Source: Neckera pumila (taxonomy: Eukaryota; Streptophyta; Bryopsida; Hypnales; Neckeraceae). Taken from it: DNA of 64,000 bases. Shown piece after piece: positions 1 through 11,311 of the stretch. The translations under genes and the position numbers were made by a program. Numbering within the stretch: the stretch's first letter is position 1; the number at the start of each line of letters is the position of its first letter. Below the pieces are notes generated by a model, which saw nothing but the letters and a program-made list of their open reading frames with translations, was not told the origin of the DNA and searched no databases. The stretch lies in the NCBI GenBank assembly GCA_963969595.1, contig OZ018408.1:34224108-34288107 (forward strand). The letters run 5' to 3'.

Positions 1-1532
1 ATGTCATTTTGATAAATTAGTAGTTGTTTTGAGTTCTTCAATCTTTGAGTGGGTTGCTAAATACTATACATTTGTATATATAAATAAAAATAAAAATAAT
101 AAATATGATTTAAATTCAAAATTTAAATTTTCTAATAATTTTTTTTGGATATATCTTGGTTAGACTACTAGAATAGCCTATTGTTTAAAATATACAAAAT
201 GCTCACATTTTCTACTAAATTTTTAAAAAGGAAAAAATTACCTTTAAAATGTTGCTATAAAAGAACATATTTTTAAAGATTAAGGCATTAAGATCTTGCA
301 ATGTGGATATATCACTCTATACTTTTAAAAAGACATACTTCAATGAAATAACTTAAAGATCTTACAATTGCATTCTTCAAAAGTCCTCTAAAAGTGAAGA
401 TTCTAAGCTTAGTGTAGAAGAGAGAATTTGGAAGCTTTTTAGGGCCTCAAAACACTATAATATTTTTGGATTTATTTTCCTCTTAATGTTGCATCCCTTA
501 TTCTCTCACCAAATTCTAGGGAACAAATTTACCATAATTTAGGAATCACTTTGCATTCTTTCTATCATAACTTGTCATGTCCAAAAAGTTGCATACAAAA
601 TGCAATGTTTATTTAGAAATTTGAGAAATGTAACCGAAAAAAAGGATGAAAATAATTCAATTTGCATTGTAAATGGCCTTTGTCATTCCTAAGACACAAG
701 CCAACAACCTTTACTTTCCTTGGTAACCACGCTTGAAATTGTCGAAATGAGCTCTATGGTGCCATGGGCATGGCTATCTACACCTAAAATAGTCCACATA
801 AATAAAATTTGTGATATTATAGGCATGGAATTTAAAATGAGAATCCTATTTTTTTTCTTTTTAGATACAAGAAGAACAAATTTATTGATTCAATACAAAG
901 AGAAGCAATGAAGAATGGTCTTTGCTCATTGGGATATTTATACTCCATAACATTCAGTAGCACGCACTGTCATTGCCTTGGCTCTATAGTGAAGTAACTA
1001 CATCTAACATCATGAAAATGAGCTCTGTGGCATAACCAATATGCTCTAGAAAATGAACAACAATTCTTACATATTGGTAAAGGACTTTGAATCAAAATGC
1101 AAGTGGTTCCATAATTTTTGGAAGAATTGTGAATTAGTTACAAATTTTCAAAGATGCAAAGTGTAGAAGGCTAAAAGTGTCATGTACTAGGTGATGCCAA
1201 AATCCAGTTGATGCACATTAAGAAATGCCGCTACCGGTACTAATATCAAAACATGTCATAGAGAGAAGTTAAGACAAAAAAAGTGTACTAAAAATTGACC
1301 ATTGGTAAGGGCGCCACCTCCACAATACTATATATAGAGCTGCTCACTACCCAAAATGACCTTCAATTCCACTGGACACTTGTCCTTCTAATGCTCACCA
1401 ATTTGGATATCCTCCTTATTCAGTTTCCCTTTAGAAATAGGAGTCTGTCGATTTTCAGGAGTGGTTGATTTTAGGTGTGGTTACCTAAAATAGTGTAGAA
1501 TATTCCACACCCATCAGTACTTCATGAGTACC
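1..1532. other. AT-rich intergenic DNA
   Basis: I see no coding region, RNA gene or clear repeat structure here. The reading frames are short and their translations are low-complexity and unlike any family I know. Confidence 0.6.
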
Positions 1533-2035
1533 TAAGACCATCTGCAATGCTGTCACGATACATGGCCCAGTATGGGTATAGCTAACTTTGAATGCTAAAC
1601 AATTAGAATTTGAAAATTGTCTTATTGGAAGCCCATTGGAAAGAACTTGGAGAAGGAACAAAAAAATTTCAAACTTGACATTGGACAAGCACTTCAAAAG
1701 CAAGGTACAAATCTGAAATTATAGAGGTCTTAGCAAATCATGGTTACCAGAGCAACATTTGGCCATTGACCCTCCACATTTGACGATTTTTAGAGGGTCA
1801 ATGGCCAAATGTTGCTCTGGTAACTATGATTTGCTAAGACCTCTATAATTTCAGATTTGTACCTTGCTTTTGAAGTGCTTGTCCAATGTCAAGTTTGAAA
1901 TTTTTTTGTTCCTTCTCCACGTTCTTTCCAATGTGCTTCTAATAAGACAATTTTCAAATTCTAATTGTTTAGCATTCAAAAGTTAGCTATACCGATACTG
2001 GGCCATGTACCGTGACAGCATTGCAGATGGTCTAA
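1533..2035. mobile_element. PIF/Harbinger-like foldback MITE
   Basis: Two long inverted arms, about 1536-1774 and 1793-2032, are nearly identical reverse complements separated by only 18 bases. The element begins GACCATCTGCAATGCTGTCA and ends with its reverse complement. It is flanked on both sides by TAA (1533-1535 and 2033-2035), the 3-bp TWA-type target duplication of PIF/Harbinger elements. There is no transposase, so it is non-autonomous. Any transcript across it would fold into a hairpin of roughly 240 bp. The superfamily call rests on TSD and terminus only. Confidence 0.8.
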
Positions 2036-3861
2036 GTGGACAGGTGGAGGTGTCAATGTGATGAGTAGCCCAGTGGGCATGAATGTTATGGATTGAAGCC
2101 GAATCGAGGTGGCTGTGTGCCGTTTTTCTCGGTACAGTATTCCTCAAAAAGTTGGTGGTATTTTGAAGCCCCCCGTCATTGGAAAGGGAGCTGCATGCAT
2201 GCATGTGTGATCTGGGGGGCGTGAATAAAAGTTCCAAGTGGGAACTTGAGGAGGAAGATTCGTTGGCATTCATATTCACATACATCCATCCCATGACATC
2301 ATCATGCCTCCGGCAAATTGAACTGCAGCTGTGAGCGGTGCTATTTTTCAAATAGAGATCCTACCTACTGGATTCGAAGCTTTGCTGGACCATATAGTCC
2401 TTCTGACAATAATAAGGTAGAACAGTCCAAGATGGACAAAAGACCCATTCCGGTCACCTAGGGAATGACCCATTATAAGTTATTTTTTAATTTTTTTAAT
2501 TTTTTTAATTTAAATTAAAAAAATTTAAAACCTAGAGTTTATTCCAAGAATGTAACCAAGAACAAATGGCGGGAAAACAATGGCAGTGCCCTAGAGAGAG
2601 AAATGAGGAATCACAACCTAAACAAGAAACCAAACACTAAATTACACAAAAGAACCACAAGTGGGTGATTTCTTTAGGGTCCACATGATGACTTTGTCAT
2701 GATGGGAATTGTAGAATGGGATACGGAGCCAAGTGTTGTCGAACTAACGGAGGAACTTGTGGGACTTGACTAGGAATCTATTGTAGAGAAGAGTAGTCCG
2801 AAGCCATGTTGTCTAGCCATAATCCAAAGTGGCCTCCCAAATTAGTCACTCTAACTTAGCCTGAGGCCATGCATTTAGATTGGAGACCCAAGCGCTCCTC
2901 TGCAACACATGACCAAGCCTTGGAACATGAACCAAATTGCAGCCTAGGACCAGAGTTTCTTGGGAAGGCATGAGCCCAAGAGACATTATTGCTAGGTCAA
3001 GTTAGACCAATAATCATCCGCCATTGGAATTGCCTACAAAAGGTATAGAATGGATGCCAGACCAACAAGTTTTTTTTTTTCAATAAATGAGATTTGGGCC
3101 ACAATCAATGTCTTAGGTGACGGTAATAGTCAAAGTGATTGGTGACTACAATAGAAACTTCCACCTTTCGTGTGTAAATTCATTGTAGAAAAATGATTTT
3201 TTTAGGCCTTTATATTGTGGTAATGTTATAAAATATTGTGATTGCTTAGGTGAGTATGATGACCATCATGGATATAGTTTCTGTTGGTTTTGGGGTAGTC
3301 TAAAGACTCTTTGATGTAATGATGGGCAACACACTTCAAAATTTATAAAAAATTCATACTTAGTCCAATTAATATATCTTCAATTATTCTTGCTGTTTTT
3401 CATGCTTGTCTTTATGCGGAACAAAAAAATTATAGCAATGGTATGAAGCCAATCTCCTAATTCTGCCCATAATGAGTTGTTCTACCTTGCTGTACCTAGC
3501 TATCAGAGTTGACATTTCATGTTGAATAATTAATTAACCCTTAAAGGGTTTAGTGACTGTTCAACATATACAAGATATTTCAAGTAGTTATGCAGGAAGC
3601 CAATTTTGGTCGTATGTTCACGAAAATTTGATACAAGGAGTAAATATATGCCTTCTTTGTAGAAGCTAAGTGGATTTTTTGACAAGGTGCTAGGATCCAA
3701 AGTTATGCTGAACTTTTCAAGCAGCTCACGCAACTTTGGACAACATGTGCAAAATTCCTTATCTACTTTTGAAATTTGGTAAGTATGTAACTTACATGAT
3801 ACAAGATGAAAAGGTAAAAAAATATACATGTATAGTATAGAAAACTCACTCTAGGAGGATC
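2036..3861. other. Intergenic DNA, no gene recognised
   Basis: Nothing here matches a known family. A TTAACCCTTAAAGGG string near 3535 resembles the ends of the TTAA elements elsewhere in the window, but I found no partner end. The open frame around 1983-2351 reads through a MITE end and is not credible. Confidence 0.5.
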
Positions 3862-4802
3862 TAAACCCTAAAGGTCAGAGATTACGGTATGTTTTCACCA
3901 AAAGCGCTCCAAAATTGCCATTTCTAATACAAGTACCAAATTTTAGAAAAAAAAAAATTTTGGACACATTTAACCGTTTGACCTTGTAGTAAGCTTGTTT
4001 GAGAAGATGTAGAAAAAATTTCAGAATTTTCCACTATGTAGATTGCAATATATTAGCGTTTGAATTAACAAAACCCCTATTTTTGGCCCTATAAAAAAAC
4101 TGGGCAGCTGCCCTTCACAAGGTCGCATTTGTATGAAAAAAAATGTCCAAAATGGTGATTACTCCTTGGATTCATTCTTTGAAGCAAGTTGGCTACATGC
4201 TTGAAAAATTTCAGATCATTTGGAATTGTAAAACATATAGGAAAAAACTAGTCGGTAGAAAGAAGTAGAGAATGATTTAAAATATGAAATTGTTAAGAAT
4301 TTAATTATGGAATTGAAAAATGCCAATCCCAACAGTTGTAATGTTGTACTCCGTAATAAACATCCTACATCCTATGCTTTTATTTTTTTCAAAAAATATT
4401 AAAAAATGAGTTAAATAAAGGACTCCAAAGTTTATTTTAGAGTAGGGAATCTATAACTACCCGCAAACTAGAACACTTTATAATTTTCATCTCATAATCA
4501 AAATGGAATGATTCAAATCTTTTCATGTATACATAAATCTAGAAAACCAATTTCAATTTTTTTTTTAAAAGTGATTTTTCAAAAAAAAATTGAACTACCT
4601 TTTGACTGTTGAAAATGACATATCATGCAATAACTTTTTAACCATGTAGTCAAAAGTTTTGAAAATTGTTGGCCTTGAAGCTACTCCTCAGGCACATGTT
4701 GCATGAAAATTTCAGAGAAAAAAGAAATAAATTTCCGTCCGTAGTGAGCTGCCCAAAATCGCTATGTTGCCAAAAAACGCTGTTTGGTCCTTTAGGGATT
4801 AA
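3862..4802 (-). mobile_element. TTAA-bounded piggyBac-like MITE, family 1, copy a
   Basis: This copy lies in the opposite orientation to the copies at 17.0 and 34.7 kb. Its left end reads CTAAACCCTAAAGGTCAGAG and its right end GGTCCTTTAGGGATTAA, both decayed forms of a CCCCTAAAGG inverted terminus next to TTAA. The interior is collinear with the other two family members, for example the stretch around CAGCTGCCC and the terminal-proximal segment near AAAACGCT. It has no coding capacity and is about 940 bp long. The left TTAA has mutated to CTAA. Confidence 0.7.
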
Positions 4803-5029
4803 AATTTGTTGGCCGTGTCAACTTTGGTTTAAATTAATTATAAAAAAAAGTACCAAAATTGTTTTGCTAATTCTAGGACTAGATAGCCAGAACTACAAAT
4901 AAATGTAAAGATGGTTTGCCAGAAATCCGAAGAATCCATTCTCATTCCAATAGTAAAGTACCAATTTGTCAGTTGACCATCTAGTATCCAAAAAAATTGA
5001 TGGAAAAATAAAGGAATTACTTCACTGAC

Positions 5030-5150
5030 ATTTTTCTCAAAATTTTAAGTTCTAATCATTGATAGTGATTTTTTGAAGATTTTTTTGAAGATTTCATTTA
5101 TTCAAGTCATATTTTGAAATTGGAACAAGTTACTTCTTGAGGCTAAATTC
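5030..5150 (+). repeat. Fragment of TTAA element family 3
   Basis: A segment containing TGATAGTGATTTTTTGAAG and downstream AAGTTACTTCTTGAGGCTA matches the interior of the family-3 element at 54.5-55.0 kb with scattered differences. Neither terminus is recognisable, so this is a relic. Confidence 0.5.
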
Positions 5151-5800
5151 CTCTCCATGATCATATGAAGCATGACATCGGTTTGTTACACAGTGGGGAT
5201 GAAGATACCATTGCATCAAGTTTGTCAAAATCACTCAAACTAAAATTCAAGATGCACAATGAAATTACAACCTTGCATTCTATGGAATTCGCTAACCTGC
5301 TTCCAGAAATGCACCAGTGAGGAACAATTAAGGGTTTAGGGTCTACCCTCATGCCATTGCTGAAAGTTTTCAACTTTTTTCCCACATGAAGACAAGTTTG
5401 AGAAATAGTGAGAGCAATTGAAATTATATTTTTAAACAAAGTATGAATTTGTTACGGATTTTTGAAGTGATTTATCCAAAAGAGTCAGTAGACTAATCCA
5501 TAACCAACAAAAATTGTATCCAATATGCTCTTCTTAATCACCTAAAGTGGTCACAATAATTTCTAATGTAGAAGGCCATGAAAAGTCACTTCCAACAATG
5601 ATTTACACTGAAAAAGTAGGTGTTTGTAATGAGGTCACTAATCATTCCATTAGTGTCAGGTTAAACATTGATTGTGGCCAAAACAACTGACATAGGATCA
5701 TTAGGTGTCTACTACGGGTCATTCAACCACAATGGGTTGGTTTATTATAGAGCCATTCACTGCAATTGAGCCTTATCTCTGCTTCACCTTTTCAGAGACA

Positions 5801-5975
5801 TAATGCTCTAAGGTAAACTATTCCATTATGGGCAAAATGGGAGCAAGCCCCATTATAGGCCAAATTGTATGGTGGCGTAAACCAAAACTTGAATGTATAC
5901 CTCCATTACAATTTTGGCCACAATGAGCTGCTCCCATTTTGTCCGTAACGGGATAATTTACCTTAGATAATGCTC
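5801..5975. mobile_element. hAT-like MITE with 8-bp target duplication
   Basis: The 8-bp direct repeat TAATGCTC at 5801-5808 and 5968-5975 brackets a 159-bp palindromic segment. Its left arm starts TAAGGTAAACTATTCC and its right arm ends with the near-complement GGATAATTTACCTTA. An 8-bp duplication is typical of hAT-superfamily insertions. It is too short to encode protein. Confidence 0.65.
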
Positions 5976-6834
5976 GAGAGCTGGGAGTATTTTTCTTGCT
6001 AAAATGTAGGGTTGGCATACCAAACAAGTTGATTTAAGGTTTAAATATCACCTAAAATAACCATTTTTTCAAGCCTTCCTAGTTTGGTATTTGAGGCCAC
6101 CATGTCACTTTCTCATTGGCTTGGCAAAAGACAATTAGAACCATTATCAAAATTTATCTTATTTGACTGGGCCTACATCTAAGACTTTATATTTTTTAAC
6201 AACTAGCTCATTGTTGGTTATAGCCTTTGGTCCTTCTCTTCATTCTAAAGTATTTGTGCATAAAAGTTTGCAAATACTCATTTGGGCATAGATTCTACTA
6301 AATTTATTTAATTACCGTTTTCACTTTTTTGAAAATTGAAAATGATTCTAATCCAAGTGTGCATGTATTTTTTGAATGTTGTATGAATAAACTACAAATA
6401 CTGATGATCAATATATTCAAACCCAATCCTAGGCTCTCATGTGTAGATTGTGTACATTTAAAACAACAATCTATAAGGGTGGCATTTAATTAGAGTTCAC
6501 AATCACATACATCCACTAATCGTTGACAGTCTGAAGTTTCTCAGCACTAAAAGCTGTGGAATCAATTCAAAACCGCAAAAGATAGAACAAACTTTCACTT
6601 CAATCAGATGATAATTATAACTCAGTAGATCAAACATGTACAGATGACAAAGTATCGTTTTGATAATGAGTTTGGTAACTATATTTTCTTAAAATTTGAC
6701 ATCATGCGTTCACCTGCTGCAATTTACCGAATGGCAGTACTCAGAGCTATCTTCTCAACTATACAATGAACATCATTTCCAAGCTCTTGTAATCAGGGAT
6801 ACTTATCTATTGCTGCATTGTTCAGTGCTGCAGG
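5976..6834. other. Intergenic DNA downstream of ACX4
   Basis: No gene recognised. The part next to 6835 should hold the ACX4 3' UTR, which runs leftward, but I could not fix a polyadenylation site. Confidence 0.4.
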
Positions 6835-9800
6835 TCAGTTTTTGCTGGTGCTACGAACCATTCCTTCCGAGGTACCAAGCGTTTTGGGCTTTCGTCCACT
6901 AGGCTTGATACTTGCTATTCCAGTGATTTCGCGGCCCGTCACCAAAGCGTTGATTTCATACGTCCCCTCATAGGTGTAAATTGGCTCCAGGTCACAGAAG
7001 GCCTACAGCAAAATGAAGAAACCACAGTTAGCTCATTTATCCTCTCCTCTCCTCACTAGCGTTACGGAGAGCTACATGCCTTCAAACCAAAACAAATGAA
7101 TACAATCTACATGACAATTACGCGAACAATCACAATGCGTTGTTCTATATCAACAACGAATTCTGTGAGTTCTATATGTGGAAGAAGCTGACCTTTGCAA
7201 CGAGGAAATCTGCAAGTATTCCATTTCCGCCTAGAAGCTCCCTCCCCAATGCCACTGTCTCCCGAGCTCGCTTTGTGTTCCAGGCCTGACGTATCCACAA
7301 AATCAGTGCGACAAAAAATCATTGAGTTATAAGAGATGCCAGGCAACTAGAATAATGACACATCTGGGCAAAGATCATATGACCAAGGCCACGGGGAAAA
7401 GAGTTTCGCAGCAAACACTACTAGAGCCCTCCGAGGTACCGATATTCTGGAACCCTAGCCACATTAAACCCTGTTAATCATAATTCCATTAATTGAAGCA
7501 GTTTCTAAAGTAAATCTTCCCAATTGTTATGCAGCTGGGATTTATAGGATATCTCTAGGGGATGGGCTTTCTACTAGTGCAACGATGGTAGTCTGCAATT
7601 TACTAAGCCCCCCAAAGTGACCAAACTCTTTATCCCTCTATGTGTCACCAGATGTTATATTGGAAAAATTTGGATTGGACTATAGCCAACCTTGCAAAGA
7701 CTGGCTTGGCCAGGAGTCATCTTGCCCGCTTCGTAGATTTTGCAGAGACGCCATCCGAGTAGGAACATCGCCTGAATATTTCCCAACATCCGCACTAGTT
7801 TTTCTTGATTAATCTGAAGGGCAGCCAAGGGAGCTCCGAACTGCTTCCTCTCTAATAGGTACCTGAATTTTCCACCCAAGGATCGATCAACTTAACTGGT
7901 AAATAGGAGAAACGCCTAAAACTTAAAGTTCCATACGATTAATATAATCCAATAAAAATTAACCCCAAAGTGCTGAAATGACCCAAAGTGATAGCTTCCA
8001 TATCTTAAGGAGTTCAATAATTTTGTTACGAAGCTTCAAGGAAGGAACAAATGTATCAACAAAAGAAGAAATCCTACCCTAAAGTTTTGACCAATAGAAA
8101 TAATGTTTTGAAATTGAATATTAGCTTGCAAAGTGGAATTTCTACTTTTGCCTGGAGAATGTGGATAACCAGAGAAGAACAATCGTGCACATCTACATAT
8201 CAAGTGAAACGGGGAAAAAAAAATCCGAAGACAAACCTATGGCAGATGTCATATACACCCATGGCGATGCCAATTGGCTGCCATGCAACCATGACCCGAG
8301 ATACAGCCAACACCTACAAGAAGCGAATACATGTACTCTTAGGTTGTCAAGCATCATCTCAAACACAATCCAGAATGAAGACGGCCTGAAATACACATCG
8401 TGCAATTTCCAAAGTGATAACTTCATAAACTGAGCACTCAAAACCCCTTCATGAGCTCCCCTACAACTAACTGAAGATAGGCTTCATTCATAATGAAATA
8501 TGTATAATAATACCATCCTGAAAACAAATACGAGAATACTAGATGAGCCATCCGTTAAAAGGAGATCAAGTCAATGGTGATCAACAGTAATCTGTGTGGC
8601 TCGCACTTCTGATATGACAACAAGAAACTGAATCACAGCTCATTGATTGAGATAATTCGATAAATGATATACAGAACTTGAAGACCTATTCGAGAATCCT
8701 AGGGTTGGATGAAAATCAGTTAAAATGATTTGCAAAAAAACGTAATTCTTCAGTGAAATTTGACTGTTTCAGAAACTATTGACTTCATCATGATGATAAT
8801 GTTCTCCATAATTCATGATACATTAGGAGGGACTCCTTATGATCATAGATAGACCTCCCCATGAATTGTTAAAAAGACTCATTATATAATATTATCAAAA
8901 ATCTTCTAATCTTGCTAAATACCCGTTAAAAACTATCACTATTACCATCAGACATGTAACTTTTGATACCGATGGAAGAATTCAAGTACCTTGTTGGTAT
9001 CTTTGAAAGAGTTGATTCCAGGGATACGGTCCTCCTCAGGAATGAACACATCATTCATGGCTATGTCACCATTTTGCACCATCCTCAATCCGATTTTGTT
9101 CTCAATTTTTGTCGCTCTATACCCAGGTGTCCCTTTTTTCACGATAAACCTACACAGATCATGGTGCAATATTCATTGTAAGGAAAAAATTGTTCTTTGT
9201 CATCATCAAAAGTTCCCAACTAGAGACTAGGTGATCACAACCAATTTAACCATCATCATAAAGGCATGGTACACGTCAGATGAGAAGAACCGGATGTAGT
9301 TTCAATGTGATTTACGCAAAAGATTTTATGAACAAAAAGAGATCCTCAAGGTGGCATACCCATTTATTTGATTGGTTTGTAAGTTCCGCGCAAATATAAC
9401 AGCTACATCTGCAAACGTTGCATTACCGATCCACCGTTTCTGCCCATTCAAAAGCCAACCCCCTTCTACCTGCTCCCTCAAACCACGAATCCATAATCAA
9501 ACCGACAGATGTGTACATTTACTGCAACAGAAGATTGCAGTAGACAATTCAGGAAGGTTATTCTATAGATGAAGTTTCCGATCAAGACTACAGCGTGTCA
9601 GCAGATGCAGTGCAACTTCTGAAGTGTGGTTCGATCTATAACAACCCTCAGGAGTTTTCCCAGCTGCCGTAGGCAGGTTGAAAATATCTCCATAGATTCT
9701 TGCCAAATCAATTAAGAAGCATTTAACTTCGAAAATCTACTAAAAATAATATTAGTACATGAATTATAGTATGAAACGCTAGAGCTATAAGGCCAGCGAC

Positions 9801-11279
9801 AATTAGATAAGTCCAGAGAATTTGTTACTTAATTGGTTCAAATTTTTTTAAACTATTTGTACAGCAATTTCATAAACAAGGAAACGCATTGGTGCCACAA
9901 ATAGCACTTATTAGAAACTAAAATCTTCCAAGTCTGGGCAATCACCAATGTGGCTTCTAAGAAAAGTCTTACAGGAGGAAAGCCGTAGTTAAATTGGATG
10001 AATGGGACACATATGGCTGGCAATTAGAGTCCGACATCAACCAAAGAATGGAAACCGAAGGTTCAGAATTATACCTTCTTGGCCGTAGTATTCAGTGAGC
10101 TTGCATCACTGCCATATCCAGGCTCAGTCAATCCCTGAAAATCATTAAGAAGAAACCTAAATAATATCAATTTTCCCAACAACCATAAATTTTAATGAGA
10201 TTTAATACCTCACATTTCCGTGGATAAATGCACAGTAATATCCTTAAAAGACATGCATGGACAAAACAAATTCAGATGTACGACTTCTCAAATTAATCAA
10301 CATGCTGGTTCATCTTATTAAAAGACAAAGCATGGTCATACCCAGCACCCAACAAGGTCAAAGCGAGCAAGACGGGGCAGGTACTTGTGTTTCTGTTCCT
10401 CACTTCCCAACATAGCTGCACACAACGCAACTTCAAAGTCAATGTTCCATTTTATACTATCAATTATCAAACAGAAGGCATCAATCCATTTCACTAAAGT
10501 CTGCACTATGTCCATTTGGAAATGGCACAACAAGAGCTACCAGTGATAAAAGGGCATGTTCATATTGATGCTCTAAGCGCCCAATTAGTTGAGCGCGACC
10601 ATAGCAGTTAAAGAAATAAACGGAAACATTTTCTTAGAACGTGATTGTTTACCAATAGTAGCCATGCACAAGCTGGAGTGCACCAGGACAAAAGTAGAGC
10701 AGCTAGCATCCACGCGCGCTATTTCTGAAGTTGCCAACGCACTACTCAATATGGACATCCCAGGGCAACCATATCCCTGCCAAGGGTAAACAAAATTGTA
10801 TTAATGCTTCTGACTGCCCTAAATCTTCCGGATCTCCATTAACCCCGGTGCTTGAACTAAAAATAGAAAGTCCACGAGGGAATTCATAGGCGATTACAGT
10901 TCCTTTCAAACCTATTATTATCATTCAAAAATTTTAGGGCAAGCTTTCTTCTTTCAAATAGTATACTTCACTACCACAATTATCTTCAGAGGAGCACACA
11001 GTATCTGCACAAAGAGTGCATTTCCATATGACGAATCTCTCTACAATTGGACAAGTCAAGATGTTGAGCAGAACGATGATCTCCACTCAAAAACATGCTC
11101 AACATGAAAAAGGCTCTCTGATCCTTCGCACCTGATATTAGAATTGGTGTTAGTAAGAGACTTCGGTACATCTCTGGACTAAACTCGCTTTGTTTACACC
11201 AGGACTTTCGAAGACTGTATAATTGCAAAGAAATTTGGACCATTTCTCGATTTGTGCGTGTCATCCTTGCGCAGGGGCC

Positions 11280-11311
<32 letters not shown>

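Noticed and set aside
1983..2351. 122-codon minus-strand frame
   Set aside because: It starts outside and ends inside the PIF/Harbinger-like foldback element; composition is low-complexity Ser/His and no family match was seen.
8051..8441. Three overlapping frames (112, 90 and 82 codons)
   Set aside because: They overlap the ACX4 exon 8313-8237 and its introns; none shows family motifs.
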